A stretch of 64,000 bases of DNA, taken from assembly GCA_950295325.1 (NCBI GenBank), contig OX485803.1:74043554-74107553 (forward strand), in the 5' to 3' direction. The notes under the pieces are model-generated. The model was not told where the DNA came from, made no database searches, and saw nothing but the letters and a program-made list of their open reading frames with translations. This DNA is from Polytrichum commune (taxonomy: Eukaryota; Streptophyta; Polytrichopsida; Polytrichales; Polytrichaceae). Of this stretch, positions 46,401-57,223 are shown piece by piece. Each line of letters opens with the position of its first letter. Positions within the stretch are counted from its first letter, which is position 1. A program made the position numbers and the translations under genes.

Positions 46401-49400
46401 GGTATAGTCCCATTGTTAACAGTAAAAGCATTCACCCTTTACCGGAGGTAGGCGGCATTAGAAAGTAAGGAGGGAATGCATAGATATTAGAATAATAAGG
46501 GCACAAGATATGTGATAAGGTAGAAGGTTCTATTGAAGAGAAACCAATGTTTGAAGAAGTGGTTAGGAGACAAGGATAGAATTAGAGATAGGGATATTCA
46601 AGAGGAGAGGAAAAATGTTTTTGGTGTGACCATTTTTTATGAAGTATTACATCGTGAAGGTTACATCGTGTAGAGGGTTAATAGTTAGATTTGTTGTTGT
46701 TTTGACTAAAAACATGAAGCAATATAGGATAAGTCAGTCTTCTGGTAGAAAGGGGGAGATCTATAATGCAACCAAGTAATATTCCCTCATAGTAGTCAGC
46801 AGACATAAGAGGTCGGGAATTTGTGGCACTTGTGTATTCTCATTAGTGAAAGTTATTTCATCTTTGTGGATGAGATGAACCACCTTAGGCACTACCTTAC
46901 ATCATCGGTTCCTTGTCTCAAGGGTTTTGAAAATACCAAGCTTTAGTAGTTCTAAATAATTCTAGTCTCATCTAATACTTAAGGCAATAATACAAAGAAG
47001 GTTAGACATAAAAACCAATGCCTCATATGGACGTAAATGGATGCATTATGGATTGCCAACCCATCATTACTAGTCTGATTATTTTTAAGAGATTAGCATT
47101 GGCGGACGTTAAACGACCCCTCACGAACTTTCCAGGATGTCAGATCTAAACTAGGACAACCCTATAGAGAAATTTATGAATTCGGCCACAAACTGCTATT
47201 CAACCCGCCAAACTTCAAAAAAAACATTGCCCTTCTATTCTTGAAGGTCGCTTCGCTACAAATCTCATATTGAGTGCATTTCATCTTCAAGGTCTAAAAT
47301 CCAAAATATATGTGCACTTCCAATTAGTAAATAAGCAAATAATTGGGATTTCATCTGGAAGTGTAACCATCAATTAAGCATGTATTTAACTTGGAGGTCA
47401 AAAAAATTACAAAATCCTCATTAACATTAAGGTTATAATTTTTGAGACTTGTCATTTTAATGATAAATTACTGCAAGTGTTCATAAAATAATCAAAGTGA
47501 AATAATGAAGATAAAAAATAAAAACATATATACAAGTATAATATGAAGTATAAATAAATGATATGTTATTTGGAATTGGATTTGTGGTACAACGTTATAG
47601 ATTAATTATATTTAGAATATCATAAATATAGCCTATCTGAGTTATTATGATATTTTATCATCATCACATATTGTATTATCTTTAAAACCACATGATGCAT
47701 ATTAATTATTTTCAATTAAATTAAATATATATATATATATATAACAAAATCATAATAATAATCATCATTATATTGAATTGATTTTTTGGGTTCACCAATT
47801 TATCATAAGGTGATACATATTATTTTGATATATTACAAATGTTTGAACAATCACACCCGTGTAAAATAAATAATTGTGAACAATAAAAATAACTATGATG
47901 ACACGTCATAACCACATGTTGCACACATTGACAACTTACAATATTTATCAAAATAATTATGTAAAATCCAAAGCCACGTCATGGCCTTGGAAACAATGCA
48001 TGGAAGGTTAGAAAATAGACTTAGAGCATCCAAAGTCACATCATGATATTTTGTTCAACAATTGATATCTACAAAATAACGAGTATTTTACAATAATTAT
48101 AAAGGAGGAAGAGGGTCTTATATGCCAACTCAGAGGCATTTCACTAAAGTAAGCTTCATCCAAGTTTCTTGATGGACTTATCTGATTTTTGTTACCGGAT
48201 GATTTTTACTTGAGTGTTACAAATCTTTGGCCTTTGGATTTTCAAGCCAAATATGTTTTAATATTTACTTTTGAATCACAAATAAACTAGAATGAATGTT
48301 CAGAAGTCTTGGTGAGCAAAATGGATCTAAATAATCTTACCAAACATCTTAAAGTCCAATCCAAGTTTAGTTGTTATAGAATGAGCAACTTAGATCTCTC
48401 TAATACATTTTAGATACTATAATTTAAATTAATATGGTCTAAACCTATTATGATCGTTTATAAATCTAAAAATATTTTATAAATAAATAAGGTTTTAGAG
48501 TTGCCTCACAAAACGCCTATATCTTAATACTAAAATGTTAGGAATGAAGTGAAATTACTTAGACTAGTAAAAAAAGCTTCAAGGCCTATTTGTACATATA
48601 AGATTAAAATAAAATGACAACTTTCAAATAACATAGCAAACTTAAAAGTCAGATGTTCCTAGATAGGTAACTTTCTAAATAGTCTCACGGAAACCTCTAT
48701 AACTTCAGGACCAAATTCCAGATTATTTTTACAAAGTTGGGTTTTAAAGAAGACTTAAAGACCTATTTGTAAAATATTTTTTAATAAAAATTATATTTTT
48801 GAAGGAATATATACTAAATCATGATAAAAATCCGACTATATCTGTTAAAGTCAATTTGCTACCCATTTTAACCGATCGTTGTAGATACCTCCCCTTGGAT
48901 CCTCTTGAGATGGCCTTTAGATTTACAAGGGTTATCTGTTGATCCAATAATTATCCAAGTGAACTAAGTCTTTTTTGTTTAATAATCTAATTTAGCTTAG
49001 CACCTTAAATAATTTGTTAATAAATCGTTAAAGTCCGTTATTTAGGCCCTCTTCTCTCTAAACCAAATCCTATCACTAAAACCTCATATTTTAGCATACC
49101 ATTCTTTTAATAACCCATATAGAGATAATGCAAATATTATTTGATAAAAACAAATTGAATCAACCCTTCACCACTATACATAATTACCATTACAAAATAA
49201 AGATGACAATGGCTACATGATAGATTTAACAATAATTGCATCAACACACAACTAACCATACTCTACCTCTGCCACAAACTTCACCATGGAAAAATCTAAC
49301 CAATAAACATATTCATTACAATCTTATCCCAAAAGGAGCTCAACAAAATGCCCCCAATCAATGAGCACTATCTCCTAAATCAATTAATTATAACACTACT

Positions 49401-49502
49401 AATCAACACATTTTTAGTTACACATTCTTACTTCTTGTTGCCACTCACATGTCCACCTTAATAACAAAAAACCAACCCACCACATGGATATTATATTTGG
49501 TT
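43472..49502. other. AT-rich intergenic DNA, decayed repeats
   Basis: No convincing gene. 43480-43600 continues the TCGG-rich host locus left of element B. 44556-44581 ends in a Harbinger-like terminus (GTGTGTGAAGCGACCC, then TTA) without a clear left partner. 44730-45540 is less AT-rich and contains loose repeats of a TCTAGTGCAGCTTG-type word; the frames there (45073-45594 minus, 45236-45550 plus) have no recognisable domain. 47400-49100 is extremely AT-rich with a (TA)n run near 47728. Confidence 0.4.
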
Positions 49503-49510
49503 CACAAGGC

Positions 49511-50856
49511 CACGGGGGGGTGACTATCAAAATTTTAGAAACCACGTGAGATAAAAAATAGGGTCAATTTAATTCGTTGAGGGTAAAATTTGTAACTTCG
49601 TTAGATCTACCATAGCTTTGGAAATATGTCCCATACATGATTATATATAAAATAGGGCGGTGAATAATTCCTCCATTTTAGTAATCAATAGAAAAAAAAT
49701 AGGATTATAGATATTGGATCCCCCCAAATGTGTGTAGTAGAATCAATAGAATAATTATGGGTTTGACTACTTGGATGAAGAATTGTGTAAATTTTGTCCA
49801 AATTTGAATGAAAAGTGTTAGTATGGAGGGAAAATGTTGTGGATTTTTTGGGGGGAAGGAACATTGTGACTTCTCAACGGCCCTTGGGTTGGCTTAGGGT
49901 TTGGACAAGCATAGTGGCGTGAAGGCGGTGAAGCGTTTGGGTAGGAGGTCTTGCGTTGGTGAAGCGTGAAGGGGTGAAGCACTGAAGTGTGGCACAAAGA
50001 CGGTAGGTAAGACACATTTTTTGGAACTTTCTTCGTTGCTCCATAGCATTCACAGCATTCACACAGGTGTTTCACAAGCGCCAAAGATTCGGCTTGCTCC
50101 TCTTGCGGTAAGAGTCAATTTCGAACTCCAACTTCTTGATTTTTCTTGATTGGAAGTTAAACCTCTCCAAAAAAACTTGTCTTATCATGACATTGTAGAG
50201 GATATCGATATGTACCTTGACATGTATTGGAGGGTGCATAGTTATATCCTAACCCTTCACATTGTAAATATTTGGTACAAGGTTGAATGTGTTTGTGAAC
50301 ACAATTAAAGTAAATGTTTTTAATTTTTGTATTTGGTTTTTTCAATTGAATGCAATCTTTTGTTTTGGAGTAGATAATTATGCAAAATTTCATGTTTTAT
50401 GACAATTGATTATAATTCTTGTTTTGTTCTATCCGTGTTTACAACTTGTCTATGTTATCTTCATGTTATTGGTAATCTTTTAACTAAACTCCAAGTGTTA
50501 TTGGTTGTGTTTTGAATGGCATTTTGAATGCTTTAGCATTGGTATAACTAATTGAAACCAATTAAATGATAAGATGGATGGTGTGGAACGTTTGTTGCTC
50601 ACATAGTTGATTTTGCAATGCTATAGTATTCCGTTCACTATTTGGTACTTGTATGATTTATAAAAAAAATATGATGCCAAAAATTGGTCTCTCTAAAAAA
50701 TACAAATTAATATAGGGTGCTTAAAAATATGTCAAAGCAACTTTATATCTACAAATAGGGAGGGAAAAAATACCGAGAGGTGCATAAATACCCCCCCATT
50801 AAATACCCCATTATCGCACGTGGTTACAAACTGTAAGGGGGTGTGACCCCCCCGTG
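49511..50856. mobile_element. hAT-like non-autonomous element, copy 3
   Basis: The termini are CACGGGGGGGTGACT and GTGTGACCCCCCCGTG, flanked by a perfect 8-bp duplication CACAAGGC (49503-49510 and 50857-50864). Its subterminal sequence (TTTTAGAAACCACGTGAGAT) corresponds to that of copies 1 and 2 (CATAGAAACAACGTGCGAT). At 1346 bp it is twice as long. It has no transposase. The perfect duplication suggests the most recent of the three insertions. Confidence 0.88.
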
Positions 50857-50864
50857 CACAAGGC

Positions 50865-52440
50865 CCAACCCTATAATTTCACTGGCAAGGCATAGGCTTA
50901 GCAAACTCCACCAAGTACTAAAACACCAATCAAGCAAATTATTAGGCCAAAGTAGATTCCAGAACAAACCCCAACAATATTACCATCATAATCCTCATTT
51001 ACAAGATTGGTCACCTCAAAATCTGTCACTAACAAAACGAAGTATCCACACTTTAACAACCATCCCACCCAATATTTTTCATTATACAATTGAACCACAA
51101 TGGCCACCCTACTAGAGCCACGTTGAACCATCACTTACAACCATTATATGCATTCATAGCCGCAACCCATCACCCATAGAGCACACATTTGCAACACAAC
51201 TACAATAATTCATACAAAAAATTACAACCTCAACATCCCCACGCATAATCCCACAACCACCCTAAATCCATACAAAGTAAAACCATTAGAAAATGGATGA
51301 AGGCCCTCAACACAACATCCATAACCTACACCCCCCTCCTTCAAACACCACCCATACTGCAATAATTCTACACCACACAACCACTAAAATACACCCCCAC
51401 CCCCCCCCCCCCCCAAAAAAAAGGGTACATATACATACAACTAGATCATGGGTTTACAACCTCATCAACATGCACATAGCAGAATGACGACCATGGGTCC
51501 ATAACATACAACACTCCCCCATAACATCCACATATTCACCGCCAACCTAAACAACCACATAACCACCCATACTGCAAGAATTCTACACCACACAACCACT
51601 AAAATACACCCCCCCCCCACCCCCCCCACCCCAAAAAAAAGGTACATATACATATAGCTAGATCAGGGGTTTACAACCTCATCAACAACATGCACATAGC
51701 AGAATGACTACCATGGGTCCATAACATACAACACTCCCCCATAACATCCATATATTCACCGCCAACCTAAACAATATCTACCTACTAAACAACCACATAA
51801 CCACCCCAACAAACTGCTTATCAACTCCATAGTACATTTCAACACATGGTTTCCACAAAAAGTCACAATTTAAAAAGTTAGGGTCCACACATGTGTATAT
51901 GGAATAGCCAAGCAAGCACCCTAGCTACAAACATCACAACCAAACTCGCGGGGAACGAAGAGGAATGCCCACAAGAAAAAATCATGCCTCCATTGGTACT
52001 ACAATGTTCATGCTCATTAGCAAAATGTACGTGCATGGCCAGACCCTGCCCCGACATTGTATGTGTCCAAGGTGCACCCCATAAACAATTAGGCCTATTT
52101 ATATCAACCCCCAAACTAGCCATCCAAATAATAAAATTCACTTTCACACACGATAGACACACGAACCAAACCATCTCAACAAAGAAGGACAAACATAATC
52201 CTCTTATTGACGCAATCAAAGCATAAAAGTGGAAAAATCAATCCACTTCTAGTAATCACTACATGCATCTGCAGCTCCATACACAAAAGGAACATTGAAC
52301 AACTTGAAAATCTCCATATACCCCCTAACGTTACCAAAAAAAAACAATGAAGATCATACACCATATTGTGATTAAAAAACCTCACATAGTCCTCAACAAG
52401 CAGAAACTAGATAACAAACAAGAACCCATACAACTACCCA
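50865..52440. repeat. AC-rich block with a 215-bp tandem duplication
   Basis: The unit 51348-51562 is repeated at 51563-51777 with about 95% visual identity. It starts CCACCCATACTGCAA and includes a C-run followed by an A-run, then ACCATGGGTCCATAACATAC. The surrounding sequence is strongly biased to A and C on the plus strand. Open frames here are low-complexity and unlikely to be genes. Confidence 0.7.
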
Positions 52441-52830
52441 CATAAGAAATTACTCATAAAGCTTCATAACTACCCAATATGAGCCCACCTACCACAAGGA
52501 TAGGCAATAAACCCTACTTCTACAATATGGGAACTCTTGAACATAATAGGGCGAGGGGGCTCAAATTCATATCGGTGGCAACGCCAATGTTTATTTTACT
52601 CTCTTTTTTCTCATACATTTCAAGCACTTAGCACTTAGCCACCAAACCCTCTAAAACATCGATGTGCATCCAAATTGAACCAATTTACACACATATAAAA
52701 CTCTCGATTTCATACCTTCGGAATTCCACTCCTCCACCCATGAATCAAAAACCTCATCATAAGGGAAATCAACAAGATTGAATTGCTTTTGGGAATACAT
52801 TCCAACTACAAAACCCCATTATGAGATGTA
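52441..52830. repeat. Dispersed repeat R1, copy 2, left part
   Basis: 52700-52826 matches 1870-1990 (CTTCGGAATTCCACTCC, TTGAATTGCTTTTGGGAAT). The copy resumes at about 54420 after a GC-rich block. Confidence 0.55.
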
Positions 52831-53485
52831 TTGCCCCTATTCAGACCCAGACGCAGAATCAAATCCGATCACCGCCCTGGGATCCCTCAAAAGTCACTCT
52901 CAACGCCCGTTACGTACTACCCCCTCACATGAATTCGACTCCCCCGTCATCCTCATCTGTCACTTCCCCCTTCCCGGACCGAGTCACCCTCCTATCCCGG
53001 GATCTCCCTTTTCAAAAGCCATTAAGCCACCGCGCTTCCATACTCAATCCATACATATTTACCCAATAAAAAACTTGGCCTTTCGGAAACGGTCTTTGAG
53101 GAGAATGTCACTCATGAGATCGATGAATTGCTCAAGGAAATTGAAGTCACCAGGAGACAGGACTCACTGCCCACGAGGGAAGCCCCGCCCCTCCCCGCCC
53201 CTCCCGCCCAAACGTGTTCTCTCTAAAGAGGGCTGCCTCCGATTGTTTTGTGACACGGGCATCCCCACTTCTGGGGCCCTCCTGGGTGTCTACAGATGGG
53301 CCGCCGACCTTGGTGCTGCGCGCTTCAATTTCGACATCGATTTCGATCGCCAGAGCATCAACTTGTTGGATGCTTATGATTGAAATTCTCGGTGCGCCTT
53401 CTTTGGGACTCATCGATGTTGGTGGTCCATGGGACGCCAGTTGAGGATTCAGCCAGCGATCTCGGCGCTCCGGATACGTATTAGG

Positions 53486-53594
53486 TAATCGTTTTATTGG
53501 AAAGGTTATCGGTGCAGAACCGGTTCTGTCAAGGCGGCGAGCCAGCTGGACAGAACCTGTTCTGCACTGATGACCGGTTCCAATAAAACAATTA
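53486..53594. repeat. 46-bp inverted repeat (hairpin)
   Basis: The arms 53486-53530 and 53549-53594 are complementary with only a few mismatches and an 18-base loop. The left arm starts TAATCGTTTTATTGGAA and ends GCAGAACCGGTTCTGTC; the right arm mirrors it. A transcript would form a long stem. Confidence 0.88.
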
Positions 53595-53599
53595 CCGGA

Positions 53600-53872
53600 C
53601 GTAACCGGTTGGCCGCTTTGTTGAGCCGCGCAGGTGACCTAAACAGTGGGTCACCTGTTGAAATTTGAGCATCCTTAAAATGCCACGTGTCGGAATAGTT
53701 CTCATATTCGTTTCAAATTGCTTATAACCGGCTTTAAGTGATTATGTAATCTGTCTATATCCGATTTAGATCATAACCGGCTGGGATGTCGAGGTTATCG
53801 TCTGCAAACCTGTGTGCTCAGAGCCAATCGTGTAGTGCCACCTCGGCGAAACAAAGCGGCCAACCGGTTACG
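53600..53872. repeat. Second inverted repeat beside the hairpin
   Basis: CGTAACCGGTTGGCCGCTTT at 53600 is repeated in reverse complement at about 53853-53872 (AAAGCGGCCAACCGGTTACG), with ~27-bp arms and a ~215-bp interior. The ACCGGTT word is shared with the hairpin just to the left. It may be one foldback element. Confidence 0.8.
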
Positions 53873-54525
53873 ATCCCAAGGGCTCCCTCGGTAACTGTCT
53901 TCTCGGCTTGCTTCCTACAGGCGAGGCGAGGGTTGAGGGTGACCTCAATGCTCCCTCCCTCGTCCCTCTCCGACTTGCCCTGCGGCTTGTGAACTTCCTT
54001 GCATCGGAGTGAATTCTGCGCCGGAATTCCTTCGCGTTGGCCGTCCCGCCACATTTCCCGTCGCTTGCTCCCCATGACTGGCTCCCTGTTGCTGAGGAGG
54101 GCCCGACTGGGTGCCCGGCTTGTCTCCCCCATGCCGGCTAGTTCCCGTGCCCGGGGACCCGCGTTTGGCTTCCAGGGTCCCTTCCGCAGCTTGTGGTTTT
54201 GTTGTTGCCGTTTTGTTTCCCTGTTGTTTTTTTAGGCAGGCTCTTCCTGCCACTCCCTCTACTTTATGCCGGTATGTTTGGACTATCAGAGGGATGCCGT
54301 TCCCGGCGCCCTCCTGCCATGTCTCGGCTTTTTGGTTTTGGCCTCTAGTTTGCCAGTGACCGGCACCCCTCCCCTTCGCAGGTCTTTGTATTTGGTTACC
54401 TCTCATTAAACCTCAGTGAGATCTTCACAGCTCATAATGGAGCTCATTGGCTAATCCCAATAATGGAGCTTAGTGATTGGTCCCCAAATTTTAGGCAACT
54501 CCACTCCACCCATGTGCTACACTAA

Positions 54526-55387
54526 GGGGTGCTTCACACTATGCCCAAAGGTCAAGAGGCTGTCGATTTCCACTAATCCTATTGCAAGAAACCAAGAGTT
54601 CGGCCTCTCGAGCCTTCACACTAAGGGCCGGTTTACACTACGGTGGAGAAGTCCACCGGTCATGAAAAAAATGGCGTTTCTCAATTGTGATTGGTCGAAA
54701 ATGCAACTCTTGACCGGTGGGTGTTTACACTAGGTGAAGAAAACAATGGTGGTGAACTTTTCTCATGGATGATAAAATGGCATGGCCGCCTACATGGCGG
54801 CACTTTTTGGAGTTGGGCTTCTCCGGCCTCTTGAGGCCGGACAAGAAACTCCTCCTCCGGAGAAGCCCACCTCAATAAAAATATTTTATTGCCTTTAATT
54901 CTTCTCCGGCACATCCACCATTTGCCTCATATAACCATGTCTTGGCCAAGCATTCTTGACCGACCGGAGGCCTTCTCCACCGTAGTGTAAACCGGCCCTA
55001 AGGCCAAAGTCCAAAGGCCCTCGCAATTTAAAATGCTTACTTTTTTACGAAGGCAATGGACTCTCGAAGGAAGTTTGGGTTGGACAGGAATGGAAACCCA
55101 AACTATAGTTGAGAGGCCGTCGGTTTTTTTTCATTAGGAAATCAATCATTGGCAAGATCTTGGCCATTAGATTGGAGGGGTTGTTTTGGGCAAGGAATAA
55201 AGTGGGATGTTCCTTTGGGTTTGGACTTTGGGCTTGGCCTTTGGAGGCTTCACACTATGCCCGGCCGAAGGCTCCACTTACTATTTTTTATTGGTTTTTT
55301 TCAGCCCATTTCTTTGGACTCTCAACAAAGTTTGGCCACTCAATTCCATGGCCTCTGAACTTGGATGGCCATAGTGTGAAGCGGCCC
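54526..55387. mobile_element. Harbinger-like MITE nested in the Stowaway-like MITE
   Basis: Termini GGGGTGCTTCACACTATG and CATAGTGTGAAGCGGCCC are flanked by the 3-bp duplication TAA (54523-54525 and 55388-55390). TAA duplication and GGGCC-type ends are typical of PIF/Harbinger-derived Tourist MITEs. It is itself interrupted by 54625-54998. The 109-1 stretch of open frames inside (for example 55109-55390 plus) is not a gene. Confidence 0.85.
54625..54998. mobile_element. Innermost Harbinger-like MITE (374 bp)
   Basis: Near-perfect inverted ends (GGGCCGGTTTACACTACGG on the left, CCGTAGTGTAAACCGGCCC on the right) are flanked by TAA at 54622-54624 and 54999-55001. The right half is almost identical to 184-306. 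Being innermost and with intact ends, it is the youngest of the three nested insertions. Confidence 0.92.
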
Positions 55388-55813
55388 TAAATAATCCTAT
55401 TAATGTGGGTGAAAAATTAACATGAGAATAATTAACTTGGGCCACATTAATTTTCTAGTCAAAAGTGAAATTAACATGGGTCCAAGACATCGGGTCTTCC
55501 CCTAAGTCTGCATGAAGAATTCTGACCAACATATTGAATGTTAGTTATGAGACAAAAGAAGCACAAAAGAAAATAATCCGTCGCATCAATTTTACAGGCA
55601 GAAAATTAATGTGGCCCACATGAATTCTCAAATTGAGAATTAGCATGGGCTCTAGAAAATTACTGTGGCCCATAGCAATAAGACTATCTAGTGTAGTTGG
55701 TGCTACCACTTACCCATGAAGAGTGGAGGTGGCACCTTCTAAAATGCAAGAGTCCAATTTTTTTAACAAGTGCGTATAAATCAATACACTTCACTGTAGC
55801 AAAGTGGCTACTA

Positions 55814-56159
55814 CACTAAATAGTCCTATTAGTGTAAATGAAAAATTAACATAGAGCACACTAATTTTCTAGTTAAGGTGGAATTAACATGAGTCCAAGA
55901 CCTAGGGTCTTCCCCTAAGTCTTCATGAAGACTTCCAACCAACACATTGAACATTATTTATAGGACAGAAGTAGCACAAAACAAAACAATCACCCGCTTT
56001 AATTTTCTAGGAAAAAAAAAATTAATGTTACCCGCACTTGATTTCTACTAGAAATTTAGAATAGGTTAAAAATTAATGTGGCCCACATGAATTCTCATTA
56101 TGAGAATTGGCGTAGGCTCTGAAAACTACTGCGGCCCACAGTCATAGGACTATTTAGTG
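55814..56159. mobile_element. Stowaway-like MITE, copy 3
   Basis: 346 bp from CACTAAATAGTCC to GGACTATTTAGTG, flanked by TA (55812-55813 and 56160-56161). It shares long blocks in the same order with copy 2 (GGGTCTTCCCCTAAGTCT, TGGCCCACATGAATTCTCA), so the two were placed 120 bp apart in tandem orientation. Confidence 0.8.
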
Positions 56160-56504
56160 TAGTCGCAGGCAAAGGAGAAAAAAAAGTTCTAATTAGGAAC
56201 ATCTTCTATACGAAGGTGTAGAAACTGCCCACCATGCAAAATTTGGGCACCAAACAAATGTATGACAGAACTTATCCCACCCTGAACACAAGTGCATCCA
56301 ATTCTCAAGATCTTTGCAAAACACAAGAAGCACTGAACATCTCACAAATGCTTTGAATTCCCCCAGAGTGCTTCCTGATTTGATTTCTAATAAATGATTA
56401 ATTACTCTTGAAGCTTCTGCCACATGGCAGTCTAACAATACTAGAGAACACTCGAATATCCGCATGGGAATTGCAATACAGCTCTGGGGGTTGAGCACAT
56501 TCAG

Positions 56505-56988
56505 TTGAAAGATTTTCTACAGACATCCTACATCCAGCAATGTAAAGCAGAGAATCACAGAGCTCTCAATAGAAATATGGCTAAGAATACATTGAAGCTG
56601 ATCCCACGTGTGAAATTGAACATGAAAATGGTGAGCTTTCATATCCAGGTTTCAAAATGTACACTGACCACACCTTGCAGCTATAAATTAATTGTATGGT
56701 TTTTATCATCAGTGTTGACAGGAACCTCTTTTGCAGGTTTCCGTCACTAGCAAGCTGCACATGAAATCTCATGCCCGTTCAACTAACAAATCCCACCCTG
56801 ATACTAAAGATTCAGTAAACACATTGCCCACAGACTCTAAATCTGAAACTAATCAAACGCACTTTACCTTCAAAGTACACAAAAGGATCTCACTGCATAA
56901 AAGAAAGATCCTCTACAAATTGTTGCCATCAACAAAGGAGCCTTGCCCTATTAACCTTACTCTGAGTGCAAACTACTTACTGAAGTGA
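56505..56988 (+). CDS. Two-exon hypothetical protein, possibly the 3' end of a larger gene
   Basis: Exon 1 ends at 56630 (AAAATG, then GTGAGC donor). The intron 56631-56736 ends TTTTGCAG. Exon 2 is 56737-56988 and continues in phase. An ATG at 56577 (MAKNTLKLIPRVKLNMKM) or at 56505 could start it. The product is basic (VTSKLHMKSHARSTNKSH, KVHKRISLHKRKILYKL) and resembles no family I know. It converges on the CrRLK1L gene, whose stop is 235 bp away. It could also be untranslated or 3' sequence of another gene. Confidence 0.35.
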
Positions 56989-57147
56989 AGCAGTTTCCAC
57001 TAGAATGAATTTTGCTTCATCAGCCAAATGCGACTCCCCAGTGCACAGGTCCCAATAGAATCAGATTGGGAGCACTCCCTGCCGTCTTGCGGTCAAAGTT
57101 GTCTCAGTTGTAAATCATTTTCCAAGTGAATGCTTTGAACGATGTAT

Positions 57148-57150
<3 letters not shown>

Positions 57151-57182
<32 letters not shown>
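57151..57182 (+). repeat. (GA)n microsatellite
   Basis: Sixteen GA units, 42 bp beyond the stop codon of the minus-strand kinase gene, in its likely 3' untranslated region (CT repeat in the transcript). Confidence 0.92.
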
Positions 57183-57186
<4 letters not shown>

Positions 57187-57223
57187 ACTGAATTGGTTGC
57201 ATAGGCGTCTCAAATGGGGCAAG

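Larger units (their letters stand above)
52840..54405. other. GC-rich block of unknown origin
   Basis: The base composition changes abruptly from its AT-rich surroundings at about 52840 and back at about 54405, inside repeat R1. A 201-codon plus-strand frame (52778-53383) and a 153-codon minus-strand frame (53945-54406) are open, but I recognise no domain in either. Nested inverted repeats occupy 53486-53872. It may be an inserted retroelement fragment or a captured gene piece. No terminal repeats or target duplication were found. Confidence 0.4.
54520..55693. mobile_element. Stowaway-like MITE, copy 2, split by nested MITEs
   Basis: It begins CACTAA at 54520 (after TA, 54518-54519), is interrupted at 54526 and resumes at 55391 with ATAATCCTATTAATG. 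It ends CTATCTAGTG at 55693, followed by TA. Removing the insertion restores the family terminus CACTAAATAATCC. Its own length is about 309 bp. It is similar in sequence and orientation to 55814-56159. Confidence 0.78.
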
